Shown: positions 1-9,116, counted from the stretch's first letter. The stretch: DNA of 64,000 nucleotides from Zobellia russellii (GCF_018728565.1 NZ_JACSOI010000001.1:310001-374000); one strand, 5' to 3'. Made by a program: numbers and translations. The notes: generated by a model from the sequence alone, not told the origin.

Positions 1-627
1 CGCATTTTTTCTAAGGAGGATATGTTACAGCTACAAGACATTTTAAGACCGACCAATTGTATTGTTTTAAGTGATGAAGTATATGAACACATTGTTTTTG
101 ATGGAAACGAACACCAAAGTGCATCCCGTTTTGAAGATTTAGCACAACGTAGTTTTGTCTGCGCCTCCTTTGGCAAAACCTTCCATGTTACCGGATGGAA
201 AATAGGCTATTGTGCCGCACCTGAGGAATTAATGCATGAATTTAGAAAAACACATCAGTTTGCAGTGTTCTGTGTTGACCATCCTGTACAACGTGCTATG
301 GCCGCATATTTAAAAAATGAGGAACACTATTTGAGCCTACCTTCATTTTATCAGAAAAAACGAAACTTATTTTTGGATGGACTAAAGGATTCCAAATTTA
401 GATTTAAACCTTCCCAAGGCACCTACTTTCAACTTTTAGATTATACCAAAATTACAAATGAGAATGATGAGGATCTGGCTAAGCGCTTGATTATTGATTA
501 CAAATTGGCCAGTATCCCTATCTCATCCTTTAATATGAAGAACAGGCAAGATGGTGTTTTACGGTTTTGTTTCGCTAAGAAAAACGAAACGCTGGAACGG
601 GCCCTGGAAATCCTTAGGTTACTATAA
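1..627 (+). CDS. Methionine aminotransferase (PLP-dependent, class I/II), 3' part
   Basis: C-terminal 208 residues of a fold-type I aminotransferase. The frame is open to the window edge, so the N-terminal part lies outside. The PLP-binding lysine sits in SFGKTFHVTGWKIGY, and the DEVYEH segment upstream holds the Asp/Tyr pair that contacts the cofactor. The spacing and the QFAVFCVDHPVQ segment resemble the methionine (KMTB) aminotransferase subgroup, which makes methionine from 2-oxo-4-methylthiobutanoate; this subgroup call is recalled, not computed. The AAGGAGG followed by ATG at position 22 looks like a ribosome site and start but lies inside the coding frame. Confidence 0.85.
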   Translation, partial: RIFSKEDMLQLQDILRPTNCIVLSDEVYEHIVFDGNEHQSASRFEDLAQRSFVCASFGKTFHVTGWKIGYCAAPEELMHEFRKTHQFAVFCVDHPVQRAMAAYLKNEEHYLSLPSFYQKKRNLFLDGLKDSKFRFKPSQGTYFQLLDYTKITNENDEDLAKRLIIDYKLASIPISSFNMKNRQDGVLRFCFAKKNETLERALEILRLL

Positions 628-995
628 CCCAAATTTTACAATTCAAAAAAACAAGGCATAAAAAAAGCGGCCTTTGGGTGAGCCACTTTTTCTAATTTCT
701 TTTTCAAAAGCTTTTACAGCATAAATAACTTTCTTGTCAGCATTACGATTCCGCTGAAAAAATCATTCTTGTACACTTGAATTTCTTCTGTAGTTCGGTT
801 AATTTGGGCTTCCATAGGTTGTAAGTTTTGGTAAAATCGGATTTGGGATGCGACTTTCGATTAATAACACCATAAAAATAGCACCCAAGCCCTTGCTAAA
901 AAAAAACTTGTTGTGAAGTAGCAATATTCTGTTGTAAAGGACTAAACAAGATGTATTTGCCTAGAAAATACAGCGAAAAAAGAAAGAGATTTTAC
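628..995. other. Intergenic stretch with a possible 33-codon ORF
   Basis: This 368-base gap lies between the 3' ends of the aminotransferase and scoB. It holds the hairpin at 662-691. On the minus strand 714..815 encodes a 33-residue ORF (begins MEAQINRTTEE, ends MLTRKLFML). Its frame is open for about a dozen codons before the ATG, so it could be a small protein or the remnant of a longer gene. No promoter box or homologue is recognised. I see nothing else in the gap. Confidence 0.3.
662..691 (-). terminator. Stem-loop terminator after scoB
   Basis: Ten-base arms (AAAAAGCGGC and GCCACTTTTT) flank a 10-base loop. Read on the minus strand the single mismatch becomes a U-G pair and the stem is followed by a run of T, as expected for intrinsic termination of the leftward scoAB transcript. 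On the plus strand it could weakly terminate the aminotransferase transcript. Confidence 0.6.
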
Positions 996-1649
996 TTACA
1001 AAATCATTTCAGGAACCTCTCCTTCAACAATTAACGTTCCCTCAGTTGCTTTTTTAATTTCATCAACAGTTACACCAGGTGCACGTTCCAACAGTTTAAA
1101 TCCTTTTTTGGTAACCTCGATCACCGCCAAATTTGTAACGATCTTAGTAACACAGCCCACGCCCGTTAGCGGCAAACTACACTTTTTTAGAAGCTTGGAT
1201 TCACCAGCTCTGTTCGTGTGCATCATGGCTACGATTATGTTTTCGGCGGAAGCTACCAAATCCATAGCACCCCCCATACCTTTCACCATTTTTCCGGGAA
1301 TCTTCCAATTGGCAATATCGCCATCTTCCGAAACTTCCATCGCACCTAAAATAGTAAGGTCTACATGTTGACCGCGAATCATTCCAAAACTGGTAGCCGA
1401 ATCAAAGAAAGATGCTCCGTTAAGGGTGGTAATAGTTTGCTTTCCGGCATTTATAATATCTGCATCCTCTTCTCCTTCAAACGGAAAAGGCCCCATGCCT
1501 AGAACTCCGTTTTCACTTTGAAACTCTACATTTATATCATCTCTCACAAAGTTGGCCACCAACGTAGGTATCCCGATTCCTAGATTTACGTAGTAACCGT
1601 CTTTAACTTCTTTTGCTATTCGCTTTGCGATTCCGTTTTTATCTAACAT
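996..1649 (-). CDS. scoB: 3-oxoacid CoA-transferase subunit B
   Basis: Beta subunit of the class I CoA-transferase that moves CoA from succinyl-CoA to acetoacetate (or a similar 3-oxoacid), used in ketone-body and branched-chain or leucine breakdown. The start is placed at [12 protein letters not shown], giving 217 residues, the normal family length; an earlier ATG at 1694 would add 15 residues with no family match. The SENGVLG motif carries the catalytic glutamate that forms the glutamyl-CoA intermediate. The LGIGIPTLV segment near the N-terminus is typical. It lies 51 bases downstream of scoA on the same strand, so the two form one operon and one heteromeric enzyme. Confidence 0.93.
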   Translation of the reverse strand: MLDKNGIAKRIAKEVKDGYYVNLGIGIPTLVANFVRDDINVEFQSENGVLGMGPFPFEGEEDADIINAGKQTITTLNGASFFDSATSFGMIRGQHVDLTILGAMEVSEDGDIANWKIPGKMVKGMGGAMDLVASAENIIVAMMHTNRAGESKLLKKCSLPLTGVGCVTKIVTNLAVIEVTKKGFKLLERAPGVTVDEIKKATEGTLIVEGEVPEMIL

Positions 1650-1700
1650 AATGGTAATTTGAAAATGTGTTGATTTGAGAATTAAAAATTTCAAATCGCT

Positions 1701-2402
1701 TTAATGCTTCGCCCTAACCGTTCGTTGTTCAATACGCTTTTCATAATCTTTTCCTTGAAAAATACGTTGCACGAATATTCCGGGAATATGAATTTGATTG
1801 GGATCCAATTCACCTGCCGGCACAAGTTCTTCAACTTCGGCAACGGTAATCTTGGCAGCTCCACACATACAAGGGTTAAAGTTTCTGGCCGTACCCTTAA
1901 AAATCAGGTTCCCGGCTTCATCTCCCTTCCATGCTTTTACGAATGCGAAATCCGCTTTAAAGGCTTCCTCAAGCACATACATTTTTCCGTTAAATTCTCT
2001 GGTTTCCTTACCTTCTGCTACTTCCGTACCATAACCGGCAGGCGTATAGAATGCAGGAAATCCGGCTTGTGCCGCACGGCATTTTTCGGCTAACGTACCC
2101 TGCGGAGTTAGCTCCACTTCCAATTCGCCACTCAGCATTTGCCGTTCAAATTCTTCGTTCTCACCTACGTAAGAAGATATCATTTTTTTTATCTGATGTT
2201 TATGAAGCAATAACCCTAGCCCAAAATCATCTACCCCGGCGTTGTTGGAAATACAAGTAATATTCTTAATGTTGGATTCAACAAGTGCGGTAATGGCATT
2301 TTCTGGAATTCCGCAAAGCCCAAAACCGCCTAGCATAAAGGTCATCCCGTCTTGAATGCCTTGCAAGGCTTCTTTTACATCTGCTACTTTCTTAGAGATC
2401 AT
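1701..2402 (-). CDS. scoA: 3-oxoacid CoA-transferase subunit A
   Basis: Alpha subunit of the succinyl-CoA:3-oxoacid CoA-transferase. The [13 protein letters not shown] motif near the N-terminus is the CoA-binding glycine-rich signature, and [13 protein letters not shown] near the C-terminus is also typical. Starting at [13 protein letters not shown] gives 233 residues, matching the family; an upstream ATG at 2435 would add 11 residues. It is first in the scoA-scoB operon. The 5' region contains the strong hairpin that ends the transcript of the penicillin-binding protein gene on the right. Confidence 0.93.
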   Translation of the reverse strand: MISKKVADVKEALQGIQDGMTFMLGGFGLCGIPENAITALVESNIKNITCISNNAGVDDFGLGLLLHKHQIKKMISSYVGENEEFERQMLSGELEVELTPQGTLAEKCRAAQAGFPAFYTPAGYGTEVAEGKETREFNGKMYVLEEAFKADFAFVKAWKGDEAGNLIFKGTARNFNPCMCGAAKITVAEVEELVPAGELDPNQIHIPGIFVQRIFQGKDYEKRIEQRTVRAKH

Positions 2403-2453
2403 ACTTAAGGAATAAAAGATTTCTGTTGGAGTCAAGTTACAATTTTTAAACGA

Positions 2454-2490
2454 AATTGCCCGTGACTTTCAGTGAAAGTCACGGGCAATT
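2454..2490 (-). terminator. Perfect 17-bp stem-loop after the PBP1A gene
   Basis: Perfect inverted repeat AATTGCCCGTGACTTTC / GAAAGTCACGGGCAATT around a 3-base loop. It lies 25 bases beyond the stop of the PBP1A gene and 51 bases before scoA, both leftward. The T-run after it on the minus strand is short and interrupted, so it may act as a very stable 3' stem as much as a classical terminator. Confidence 0.7.
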
Positions 2491-2515
2491 AAAAAGCTTA
2501 AATTACTTTTATGGA

Positions 2516-4858
2516 TTAGAAATCCAAATCATCCAAATCATCGTCTAACCCACCATCATCATCGCTATCACCAACCACTTTGGTACAGTCTACGTTAATG
2601 GATAAATTTTTAGGTTTTTCAAACTCGCCATCAGAAATTCCTAGATTTTTATTTTCATAGTTTTTCTTCATGTACAGCCCCCAGATAGGCAATGCCATAG
2701 ATGCTCCTTGGCCGTATTTTATAGACGCAAAGTGTGTAGACCTTTCTTCACCACCAACCCAAACGCCAGTAACTAAGTTTGGTACCATTCCCATAAACCA
2801 CCCATCACTCTGGTTTTGTGTCGTACCTGTTTTACCTGCAATCGGGTTTGTAAACCCGTATGGATAGCCCGTAATGATTTCTTTATATTCAGTTGCATTC
2901 TTTTGGTAACTATGACGCAAACGTGTACCAGAACCTCCATGAGTAACACCTTCCATAAGATTAACCATAGCATAAGCTACATCTTTACTTAGCACATCTT
3001 TGGTCTCAGGCACGTATTCATAAAGAACGGTTCCATTCTTATCTTCAATACGCGTAACCATAACAGGTTTTACATATACACCTTGGTTGGCGAACGTACC
3101 ATAAGCCCCGACCATTTCATATACATTGGAATCAGGCGTACCCAATGCAATAGATGGCACTTCTAATACGTCTCCTTTAATTCCAAGATTTTTAACTATT
3201 GATACTACTGATCTAGGTCCGACCCGATCAATCAATTGTGCGGTAACCGTATTTACTGAGTTTGCCAATGCATCTTTTAAGGTATACATTTTACCAGAAT
3301 ACTGCCCAACTGCATTTTTAGGACACCAAGCTTCCATATTACCGTGTTTTCCTGCTTCAATACAGTATTGAGTATCCGGTAAAGAATCGCATGGAGAAAG
3401 TCTTAATTGGTCAATGGCCGCAGCATATACGAAAGGTTTAAAAGTTGAACCTGCCTGTCGTGAACCTTGAATAACATTATCGTATTGAAAATGCCTATAG
3501 TCAATTCCACCAACCCAAGCTTTTACATGTCCTGTTTGGGGTTCCATAGACATCATAGCCGCCCTTAAAAAGGTTTTATAATACCTGATCGAATCCATTG
3601 GAGTCATAATGGTATCGCGTTCACGACCATCACTATTCCAATCAAAAACCGTCATTTCCGTTTTCTTGGTAAATGATGCGCGAATATCCTTGTCAGATTT
3701 TCCTTCCGCCTTCATTTTACGCCATCTGGAGGAATTTTTCATTGCTCGCTCCATAATCTTATTAATTTCAGACTTCTCCAAGTCTAAAAATGGGGCCGTA
3801 GGGTTTCTATCAGGCGTATTTTGGTGAAAAAATTCATTTTGAAGATTAGCCATATGTTTACGTACAGCGTCTTCGGCATTAGCCTGCATACGTGAATCTA
3901 TAGTCGTGTAAATTTTAAGTCCGTCCAAATAAAGATTCCATTTGTCCCTACCACCTTCTAAAGCTGGCTTAGGGTTTTTGGATATCCAGTCGTTCATGAA
4001 ACCCTGTAGGTACATTCTAAAGTAAGTAGCCAAACCTTCTTTATGTGATTCTGGATTAAAATTAATATCCATCTTCAAGGCTTGTAACGAATCTTTTTCC
4101 TGTTCCGTGATGTAATCGTATTTAGCCATCTGACCCAGAACGGTGTTTCTTCGGTTTTTAACCAATTCTTCCCTTCTGATCGGATTAAAATAAGATGAGT
4201 TCTTAAGCATACCTACCAATACGGCAGACTCCTCCGTTTTTAACTCTTGTGGCTCCTTACCAAAATAGATTTTTGCGGCAGAGCGTATTCCATCTGCATT
4301 ATTAAGAAAATCATATTGATTAAGGTACATGGCAATGATTTCCTCCTTGGTATATTGTCTTTCCAAACGCGTGGCCAGAACCCACTCCATTACCTTTTGT
4401 TTGATGGTCTCAAATTTGTTCTTAGACCTTACCCCTACAAAGAGTTGACGCGCTAGCTGTTGTGATATGGTACTAGCACCTCCTTTTTTTCCTAAATAAG
4501 CAAAAGCTCTAAGCGTACCACGGGCATCTATTCCTGAATGATCATAAAAACGGGCATCTTCCGTGGCCACAAGCGCATTTACCAAATTTTGGGGAAGGCT
4601 GTCATAGGGCACAGGTGTGCGGTTATCATCCAAGTAGAATTTACCCAATGTCTTTGCATCCGAAGAAATAATTTCGGTAGCCAAATTGGTCTGCGGATTT
4701 TCTAGGTATTCGTATTCGGGCATCTCTCCCAAAAGTCCCCAAGACGCAGACAAAAATATCAATACAACTAACAGAATACCTGAAATAAACAGGATCCAAA
4801 ACCATTTGATGTATTTAAAATACCCATTGGTCTTTTTCTCTTTAACAACCTTGGCCAT
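2516..4858 (-). CDS. Penicillin-binding protein 1A (bifunctional transglycosylase/transpeptidase)
   Basis: Class A PBP of 780 residues that polymerises and cross-links peptidoglycan on the outer face of the inner membrane. Residues 1-18 are basic and cytoplasmic and 19-40 form the membrane anchor. The GT51 domain shows EDARFYDHSGID (catalytic Glu100) and GGASTISQQLARQLF (about 126-140). The transpeptidase domain shows STFK (nucleophile Ser471), SVN (534-536) and KTGT (676-679). The C-terminus is a short run of Asp and Gly. It follows gldH with a 3-base gap and gldH overlaps ricT, so all three are probably co-transcribed. Confidence 0.95.
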   Translation of the reverse strand: MAKVVKEKKTNGYFKYIKWFWILFISGILLVVLIFLSASWGLLGEMPEYEYLENPQTNLATEIISSDAKTLGKFYLDDNRTPVPYDSLPQNLVNALVATEDARFYDHSGIDARGTLRAFAYLGKKGGASTISQQLARQLFVGVRSKNKFETIKQKVMEWVLATRLERQYTKEEIIAMYLNQYDFLNNADGIRSAAKIYFGKEPQELKTEESAVLVGMLKNSSYFNPIRREELVKNRRNTVLGQMAKYDYITEQEKDSLQALKMDINFNPESHKEGLATYFRMYLQGFMNDWISKNPKPALEGGRDKWNLYLDGLKIYTTIDSRMQANAEDAVRKHMANLQNEFFHQNTPDRNPTAPFLDLEKSEINKIMERAMKNSSRWRKMKAEGKSDKDIRASFTKKTEMTVFDWNSDGRERDTIMTPMDSIRYYKTFLRAAMMSMEPQTGHVKAWVGGIDYRHFQYDNVIQGSRQAGSTFKPFVYAAAIDQLRLSPCDSLPDTQYCIEAGKHGNMEAWCPKNAVGQYSGKMYTLKDALANSVNTVTAQLIDRVGPRSVVSIVKNLGIKGDVLEVPSIALGTPDSNVYEMVGAYGTFANQGVYVKPVMVTRIEDKNGTVLYEYVPETKDVLSKDVAYAMVNLMEGVTHGGSGTRLRHSYQKNATEYKEIITGYPYGFTNPIAGKTGTTQNQSDGWFMGMVPNLVTGVWVGGEERSTHFASIKYGQGASMALPIWGLYMKKNYENKNLGISDGEFEKPKNLSINVDCTKVVGDSDDDGGLDDDLDDLDF

Positions 4859-4861
4859 ACC

Positions 4862-5347
4862 TTACTCGTTACTTTTTTCTATTTCAAAACCGACGTCTGT
4901 TACGCCTTTTAAATTTTCAACACCGTTAACACTACCATTTTTTCGCATGGCGTGCCAGACCCGTAAATTATATACGCCAGAAGATGGAAAAACGATGTTT
5001 TCCTTATACCATAATTTATTTTCCTTGATACTACCGTAGCCCTTTCCCAACCATGTACCATCCGGTAACGCCATTTCATACTCCAATGTATCCTTTACCG
5101 TTTCTCCGGAAGGATATTCCAGTTCCGCTATCAAGAACAGGTTGTTGTAGGGAAAAGTAGCATCATTACGAACGGTAATGAACATGTTATGTCTTTGGGT
5201 GGTATCTATCTCGGTAAAAGAAAACACAATATTATCCGTCTTGTTCCAGACCCCACCTTTAGTTGCCTGAAATTCTGACCTGACCAAATTGTCATTGCAC
5301 GAAAAACACAGTGTTGCCACAGCAAGAACCAGTAAGAGCCTAGCCAT
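4862..5347 (-). CDS. gldH: Gliding motility lipoprotein GldH
   Basis: Lipoprotein of 161 residues. The signal peptide ends in a lipobox with Cys17 (LCFSCNDN). The body is mostly beta-rich and of the length known for GldH, one of the lipoproteins required for gliding and linked to type IX secretion in Flavobacterium johnsoniae. The start chosen gives the signal peptide; the frame is open further upstream, but that part reads through the ricT 3' end. The ATG overlaps the ricT stop by 8 bases and PBP1A follows after 3 bases, indicating translational coupling. No catalytic motif is visible; its molecular role is not known. Confidence 0.85.
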   Translation of the reverse strand: MARLLLVLAVATLCFSCNDNLVRSEFQATKGGVWNKTDNIVFSFTEIDTTQRHNMFITVRNDATFPYNNLFLIAELEYPSGETVKDTLEYEMALPDGTWLGKGYGSIKENKLWYKENIVFPSSGVYNLRVWHAMRKNGSVNGVENLKGVTDVGFEIEKSNE

Positions 5348-6590
5348 TATTTTGCTGTCTTTTAGGATTATTGTTTCTCCTTCTTTTATTTTTAGGAGGG
5401 TTTGTGTTACCCGTTTTAGCCCCTTTATTTTTATTGGTATTGCCACTGTTACTTTTAGCCTTGCTTCTCTTACGGTTTCTATTTCTAGATGATCTTTTAG
5501 GTCTATCAAAACGCGTTAGGCTATCTTGCCCCACAACATTCTCGAACACCTTCTCTTCCTTAACGAAATTATCTATCGTATATTCCTCTAGGCTGGCAAC
5601 TTTTTCTCTCTTTTTGTTTTTTTCGAGAATTTCCTGCACTTGCTCCTTGGTTAAAGTGTGCCAATTTGATGGATCTTCTTTGTAAGAGAACCACAGCATT
5701 CCTTTAAAAATATCTGTTTTTTGACAGAACGCAAGGCCTTTTTCCGTGAACAATTTAGTGTCCTGAGACGGAAAATCCTTTAAGGCATCTAAATACATAT
5801 CTAGCTCATAGTTTAGACAACATTTGAGCTTTCCGCATTGTCCTGCCAATTTTTGTGGATTTAACGATAACTGTTGATACCGTGCCGCAGAAGTACTTAC
5901 GGACCTAAAATCCGTGAGCCATGTAGAGCAGCATAATTCCCGTCCACAGGAACCTATACCACCCAAACGCTGAGCTTCTTGGCGATACCCTATTTGACGC
6001 ATCTCAATTCTAATACCAAATGCTTTGGCCATATCCTTGATCAACTGCCTAAAGTCTACGCGATCTTCGGCCGTGTAATAAAATGTGGCCTTTGAACCAT
6101 CTCCTTGAAACTCAACATCCGAAATTTTCATCTGAAGTTTCAAAATAATGGCAATTTCCCGTGCGCGCTTTTTTATTTCCTCTTCGCGGTCACGGCATTT
6201 TTGCCATTTATCAATATCGTTTTGAGATGCCTTACGATGAATCCTTGGAAGGGTTTCATCTTTGTGATCAACCTTTTTACGCTTCATCTGCACTTTAACC
6301 AATTCACCAACAAGGGTAACCATACCAATGTCATGACCGGATTGTGCCTGTGTTGCCACAATATCACCTATTGAAATGGATAGGTTTTCGGTATTTCTGA
6401 AGAATTCTTTTCTACTGTTCTTAAATCTAACTTCAACGCAATCAAACGGCTTTTCACCATTAGGAAGCGACATGTTGGAAAGCCAATCAAAGACGGTTAA
6501 TTTATTACAACCATCGGTACCACAAGTTCCATTATTCTTGCAACCACGAGGTTGTCCGTCCTTACCGGTCGAACAACTGCTACAGCCCAT
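5340..6590 (-). CDS. ricT: PSP1-domain protein, RicT/YaaT family
   Basis: 416 residues. The central PSP1 domain contains the paired cysteine motifs GSCGRELCCSTW and GQCGKLKCCLNYE, which in Bacillus RicT help bind an iron-sulfur cluster in the complex that tunes RNase Y cleavage. Three further regions differ from the short Bacillus protein: an N-terminal cysteine-rich leader (Cys3, 6, 17, 23, 28), a lysine/arginine-rich middle segment, and a low-complexity basic tail of about 55 residues rich in Arg, Lys and Asn that could bind RNA. It is first in the ricT-gldH-PBP1A unit. The family call is firm; the role in Bacteroidota is inferred. Confidence 0.88.
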   Translation of the reverse strand: MGCSSCSTGKDGQPRGCKNNGTCGTDGCNKLTVFDWLSNMSLPNGEKPFDCVEVRFKNSRKEFFRNTENLSISIGDIVATQAQSGHDIGMVTLVGELVKVQMKRKKVDHKDETLPRIHRKASQNDIDKWQKCRDREEEIKKRAREIAIILKLQMKISDVEFQGDGSKATFYYTAEDRVDFRQLIKDMAKAFGIRIEMRQIGYRQEAQRLGGIGSCGRELCCSTWLTDFRSVSTSAARYQQLSLNPQKLAGQCGKLKCCLNYELDMYLDALKDFPSQDTKLFTEKGLAFCQKTDIFKGMLWFSYKEDPSNWHTLTKEQVQEILEKNKKREKVASLEEYTIDNFVKEEKVFENVVGQDSLTRFDRPKRSSRNRNRKRSKAKSNSGNTNKNKGAKTGNTNPPKNKRRRNNNPKRQQNNG

Positions 6591-6701
6591 ATATTATATC
6601 TTGGTTTGGCCTAAACGGGGGTTTTTGGCCAAATAGGGTTCGTACTAATTTTATATGTAAAGGTACTAAATTTTTAATGTGATAGAAAGTTATCTCAACT
6701 T

Positions 6702-6723
6702 ACGAAGGTTCTTCGTTCCTTTG
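6702..6723 (+). promoter_or_regulatory. Dyad and -7-like box before the MFS gene
   Basis: Perfect inverted repeat ACGAAG-gtt-CTTCGT at 6702-6716, immediately followed by TTCCTTTG (6716-6723), which matches the Bacteroidota -7 box TAnnTTTG at all but one fixed position. A protein bound to the dyad would cover the promoter, so this looks like a repressor operator for the MFS gene that starts at 6767. Confidence 0.4.
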
Positions 6724-6766
6724 CGCCAAATTTGTCTTCCTTTAAAAAAAACTAAGATCGCTTTTC

Positions 6767-7936
6767 ATGGAAAAGCAAAAAACGCTAAGTAATACCGTTC
6801 TCTATCTCATGAGCCTCTCCGCAGGTTTGGTAGCTGCGAACCTCTATTACAACCAGCCTTTGCTCCATATGATTTCCGTAAGTTTTGGAGTTAGCGAATC
6901 TGCCGTGAGCAATGTGGCCCTGTCCACTCAATTGGGCTATGCGTTCGGGTTGCTGTTCGTTGTTCCGCTGGGCGATATGGTTTCCAGTCAAAAAATATTG
7001 AAAATAGATTTTATACTGATGCTGTTGTCCTTATTGGCCGCTGCATTTTCCACCTCTTTATGGCTACTGGTCGTTTCCAGTTTTTTTATAGGATGTACTT
7101 CTGCCCTACCGCAATTGTTCGTTCCCATGGCCGCACAGTTGTCCAATGCGGAAAATAGAGGGCGTGCCATAGGCATAGTTATGAGCGGGTTGCTGATCGG
7201 CATTCTTGGAAGCCGTGTAATTAGCGGGGTTATTGGGGAGCAGTTTGGCTGGCGTACCATGTACTTTGCGGCCACTGCAATGATGTTTGTTTTATTTGTG
7301 GTACTAAAATTTAAATTACCGAAAGTAGAACCGGTGTACAAGGGTCGTTATTTAGATCTAATGAAGTCCCTCGTGCATTTCTTTAAGACCGAACCTCCTT
7401 TGCGTCTTGCCGCATTTAGAGGCGGACTTTCATTTGCCGGATTAAGTGCCTTTTGGACCACTTTAGTGTTTCTGATGGAAGATAATTTTGGCTACGGAAG
7501 CGGCATTACCGGAACTTTTGGACTGATTGGTATTATTGGTGCCCTAGCGGCCACAGTAGTGGGAAAACTAAGTGACCGAATGAGCAAAAACCGAATCATA
7601 ATTGTATCTGCCCTAATTTTGATTCTTTCTTGGGTAGTATTTCTATTTTCCCATCATTCTATCATTGGCATTGTAGTAGGTGTTATTATGGTAGACCTTG
7701 GACAACAATCGCTCCATATTGCCAACCAGAACATTATTTTCTCCAGGAACGAACATGCCAGAAACCGAATAAATACAGTGTACATGGTCATTTTCTTTCT
7801 GGGAGGTGCCCTAGGCACAATTTTAGCCGCCCTTGCATGGTTGCATTACCAATGGACAGGCGTATCTGTCCTGGGCCTTACACTTTCAATAGTTACGTTA
7901 TTGGCGCATTTGATATATGGCGATAAGAAAATTTAA
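6767..7936 (+). CDS. MFS transporter (drug/metabolite efflux type)
   Basis: 389 residues, about 12 predicted membrane segments and the layout of the major facilitator superfamily. Motif-A-like sequence PLGDMVSSQKIL lies in the loop after the second helix and a second copy GKLSDRMSKNRI in the C-terminal half. The N-terminus (AANLYYNQPLLH) is typical of the YgaY-like group of predicted exporters; the substrate is unknown. It is transcribed alone, divergently from ricT, from a promoter region with a perfect dyad, and it converges on trhO with only 3 bases between the stop codons. No terminator is seen between them. Confidence 0.85.
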   Translation: MEKQKTLSNTVLYLMSLSAGLVAANLYYNQPLLHMISVSFGVSESAVSNVALSTQLGYAFGLLFVVPLGDMVSSQKILKIDFILMLLSLLAAAFSTSLWLLVVSSFFIGCTSALPQLFVPMAAQLSNAENRGRAIGIVMSGLLIGILGSRVISGVIGEQFGWRTMYFAATAMMFVLFVVLKFKLPKVEPVYKGRYLDLMKSLVHFFKTEPPLRLAAFRGGLSFAGLSAFWTTLVFLMEDNFGYGSGITGTFGLIGIIGALAATVVGKLSDRMSKNRIIIVSALILILSWVVFLFSHHSIIGIVVGVIMVDLGQQSLHIANQNIIFSRNEHARNRINTVYMVIFFLGGALGTILAALAWLHYQWTGVSVLGLTLSIVTLLAHLIYGDKKI

Positions 7937-7939
7937 AGT

Positions 7940-8971
7940 CTACTTCTTAAATTTGAGCACTTCTGATCGCCCCTTTTTAAAAATTTTGTTGCTAGCCCCT
8001 TTTCCCTTGCGTAACTTTTTCTGTTCTTCATAGGGTAAAGCATTTATTTCTTGGCAACTATCCGAACAGCAATTGTCCATATTTTTCGCACATTCATCAC
8101 ATTGAATGAACAATAGGTGACATGCTTCATTAGCGCAGTTTACATGATTGTCGCAAGGCTTGCCGCATTGGTGGCAATTGGCGATAACATCGTCCGTAAT
8201 ACGTTCGCTACGTCTATGATCAAAAACAAAATTCTTTCCTAAAAATTTATTCTCAAGTTTTTTATTCTCTACCTGACGGGTATAGTCAATAATTCCTCCT
8301 TCTAATTGGTACACCTGTTTGAAGCCTTTGTGCTTGTAGTAGGCACTTGCTTTTTCGCACCGTATGCCACCGGTACAGTACATGACCAATTTTTTATCTT
8401 CTTTATGGTCTGCCAGGTCTTTCTCAATAATATCCAAAGAATCTCTAAACGTATCTACGTCTGGGGTAATGGCATTTTTAAAATGACCTATTTCGCTCTC
8501 GTAATGGTTACGCATGTCTACCAAAATGGTATCCGGGTCTTCAATAAGTTCATTAAATTTTTCCGCTCCTACATGAATACCCTTGTTGGTAACATCAAAA
8601 GTGGTATCATTTAGACCATCTGCAACAATTTTATTCCTAACCTTAACTTTCAATTTCAAGAATGAAAGGTTATCCTGTTCAATAGCTATGTTTAGGCGTA
8701 CATTCTCCAAAAAGGTAATGCTATCCAAATGAGCCTTAAAACGTTCAAAATTTTCGGCCGGAACGGATAATTGCGCATTTATACCTTCGTTGGCAACGTA
8801 AATACGGCCAAGAACATCAAGTTCGTTCCAATTGATAAATAGGTGGTTTCGGAATATTTCGGGGTTACCGATCTGTGCATATTTGTAGAAAGAGATAGTC
8901 AAACGTTCTTGACCGGCTTCTTCAATAAGAGCCGCCCTTTCTTTTGCACTTAAGTTATTGTACAGTTGCAT
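7940..8971 (-). CDS. trhO: tRNA uridine(34) hydroxylase TrhO (rhodanese family)
   Basis: 343 residues. TrhO (YceA family) hydroxylates U34 of certain tRNAs to 5-hydroxyuridine using oxygen, a step towards wobble modification. The N-terminal acylphosphatase-like part contains GRIYVANEGINAQLS. The rhodanese domain carries the active loop CTGGIRCEK with the catalytic cysteine, followed by GFKQVYQLEGGI. The C-terminus holds a cysteine cluster (CHQCGKPC, CANEACHLLFIQCDEC, CCSDSC) that probably binds zinc, as in the longer members of the family. A -7 box lies at 9015-9022. Confidence 0.93.
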   Translation of the reverse strand: MQLYNNLSAKERAALIEEAGQERLTISFYKYAQIGNPEIFRNHLFINWNELDVLGRIYVANEGINAQLSVPAENFERFKAHLDSITFLENVRLNIAIEQDNLSFLKLKVKVRNKIVADGLNDTTFDVTNKGIHVGAEKFNELIEDPDTILVDMRNHYESEIGHFKNAITPDVDTFRDSLDIIEKDLADHKEDKKLVMYCTGGIRCEKASAYYKHKGFKQVYQLEGGIIDYTRQVENKKLENKFLGKNFVFDHRRSERITDDVIANCHQCGKPCDNHVNCANEACHLLFIQCDECAKNMDNCCSDSCQEINALPYEEQKKLRKGKGASNKIFKKGRSEVLKFKK

Positions 8972-9014
8972 GCTATACCAATGTTTTAAGTTTATAAAGA
9001 ATTTTCTAAGTCCG

Positions 9015-9022
9015 CAAAGATA
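9015..9022 (-). promoter_or_regulatory. -7 box of the trhO promoter
   Basis: TATCTTTG on the minus strand, a full match to the Bacteroidota consensus TAnnTTTG, ending 44 bases before the trhO ATG. No clear TTG is found at the expected -33 distance. Confidence 0.5.
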
Positions 9023-9087
9023 ACAATTATAGATAATTCTTTTCTGTGGGCAGAATTTGGGCCGCTAAATCACCCTAGACCATAAAA

Positions 9088-9116
9088 AAAGAGCCTTGAT
9101 AAAATCAAGACTCTTT
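9088..9116 (-). terminator. Terminator-like stem-loop on the minus strand with no assigned gene
   Basis: AAAGAGtCTTGAT / ATCAAGgCTCTTT pairs over 13 bases (one U-G pair) around a 3-base loop and is followed on the minus strand by seven T. This is a textbook intrinsic terminator, yet no recognised minus-strand gene lies between it and recA. It could end a small RNA, a short ORF transcript (9065..9184 overlaps it) or antisense transcription from recA, or attenuate trhO. Confidence 0.55.

Noticed and set aside
14-24. AAGGAGGATATG, a perfect-looking ribosome site and start codon for the first gene
   Set aside because: The frame is open upstream to the window edge and the protein from here lacks the N-terminal half of the aminotransferase fold, so this is internal coding sequence.
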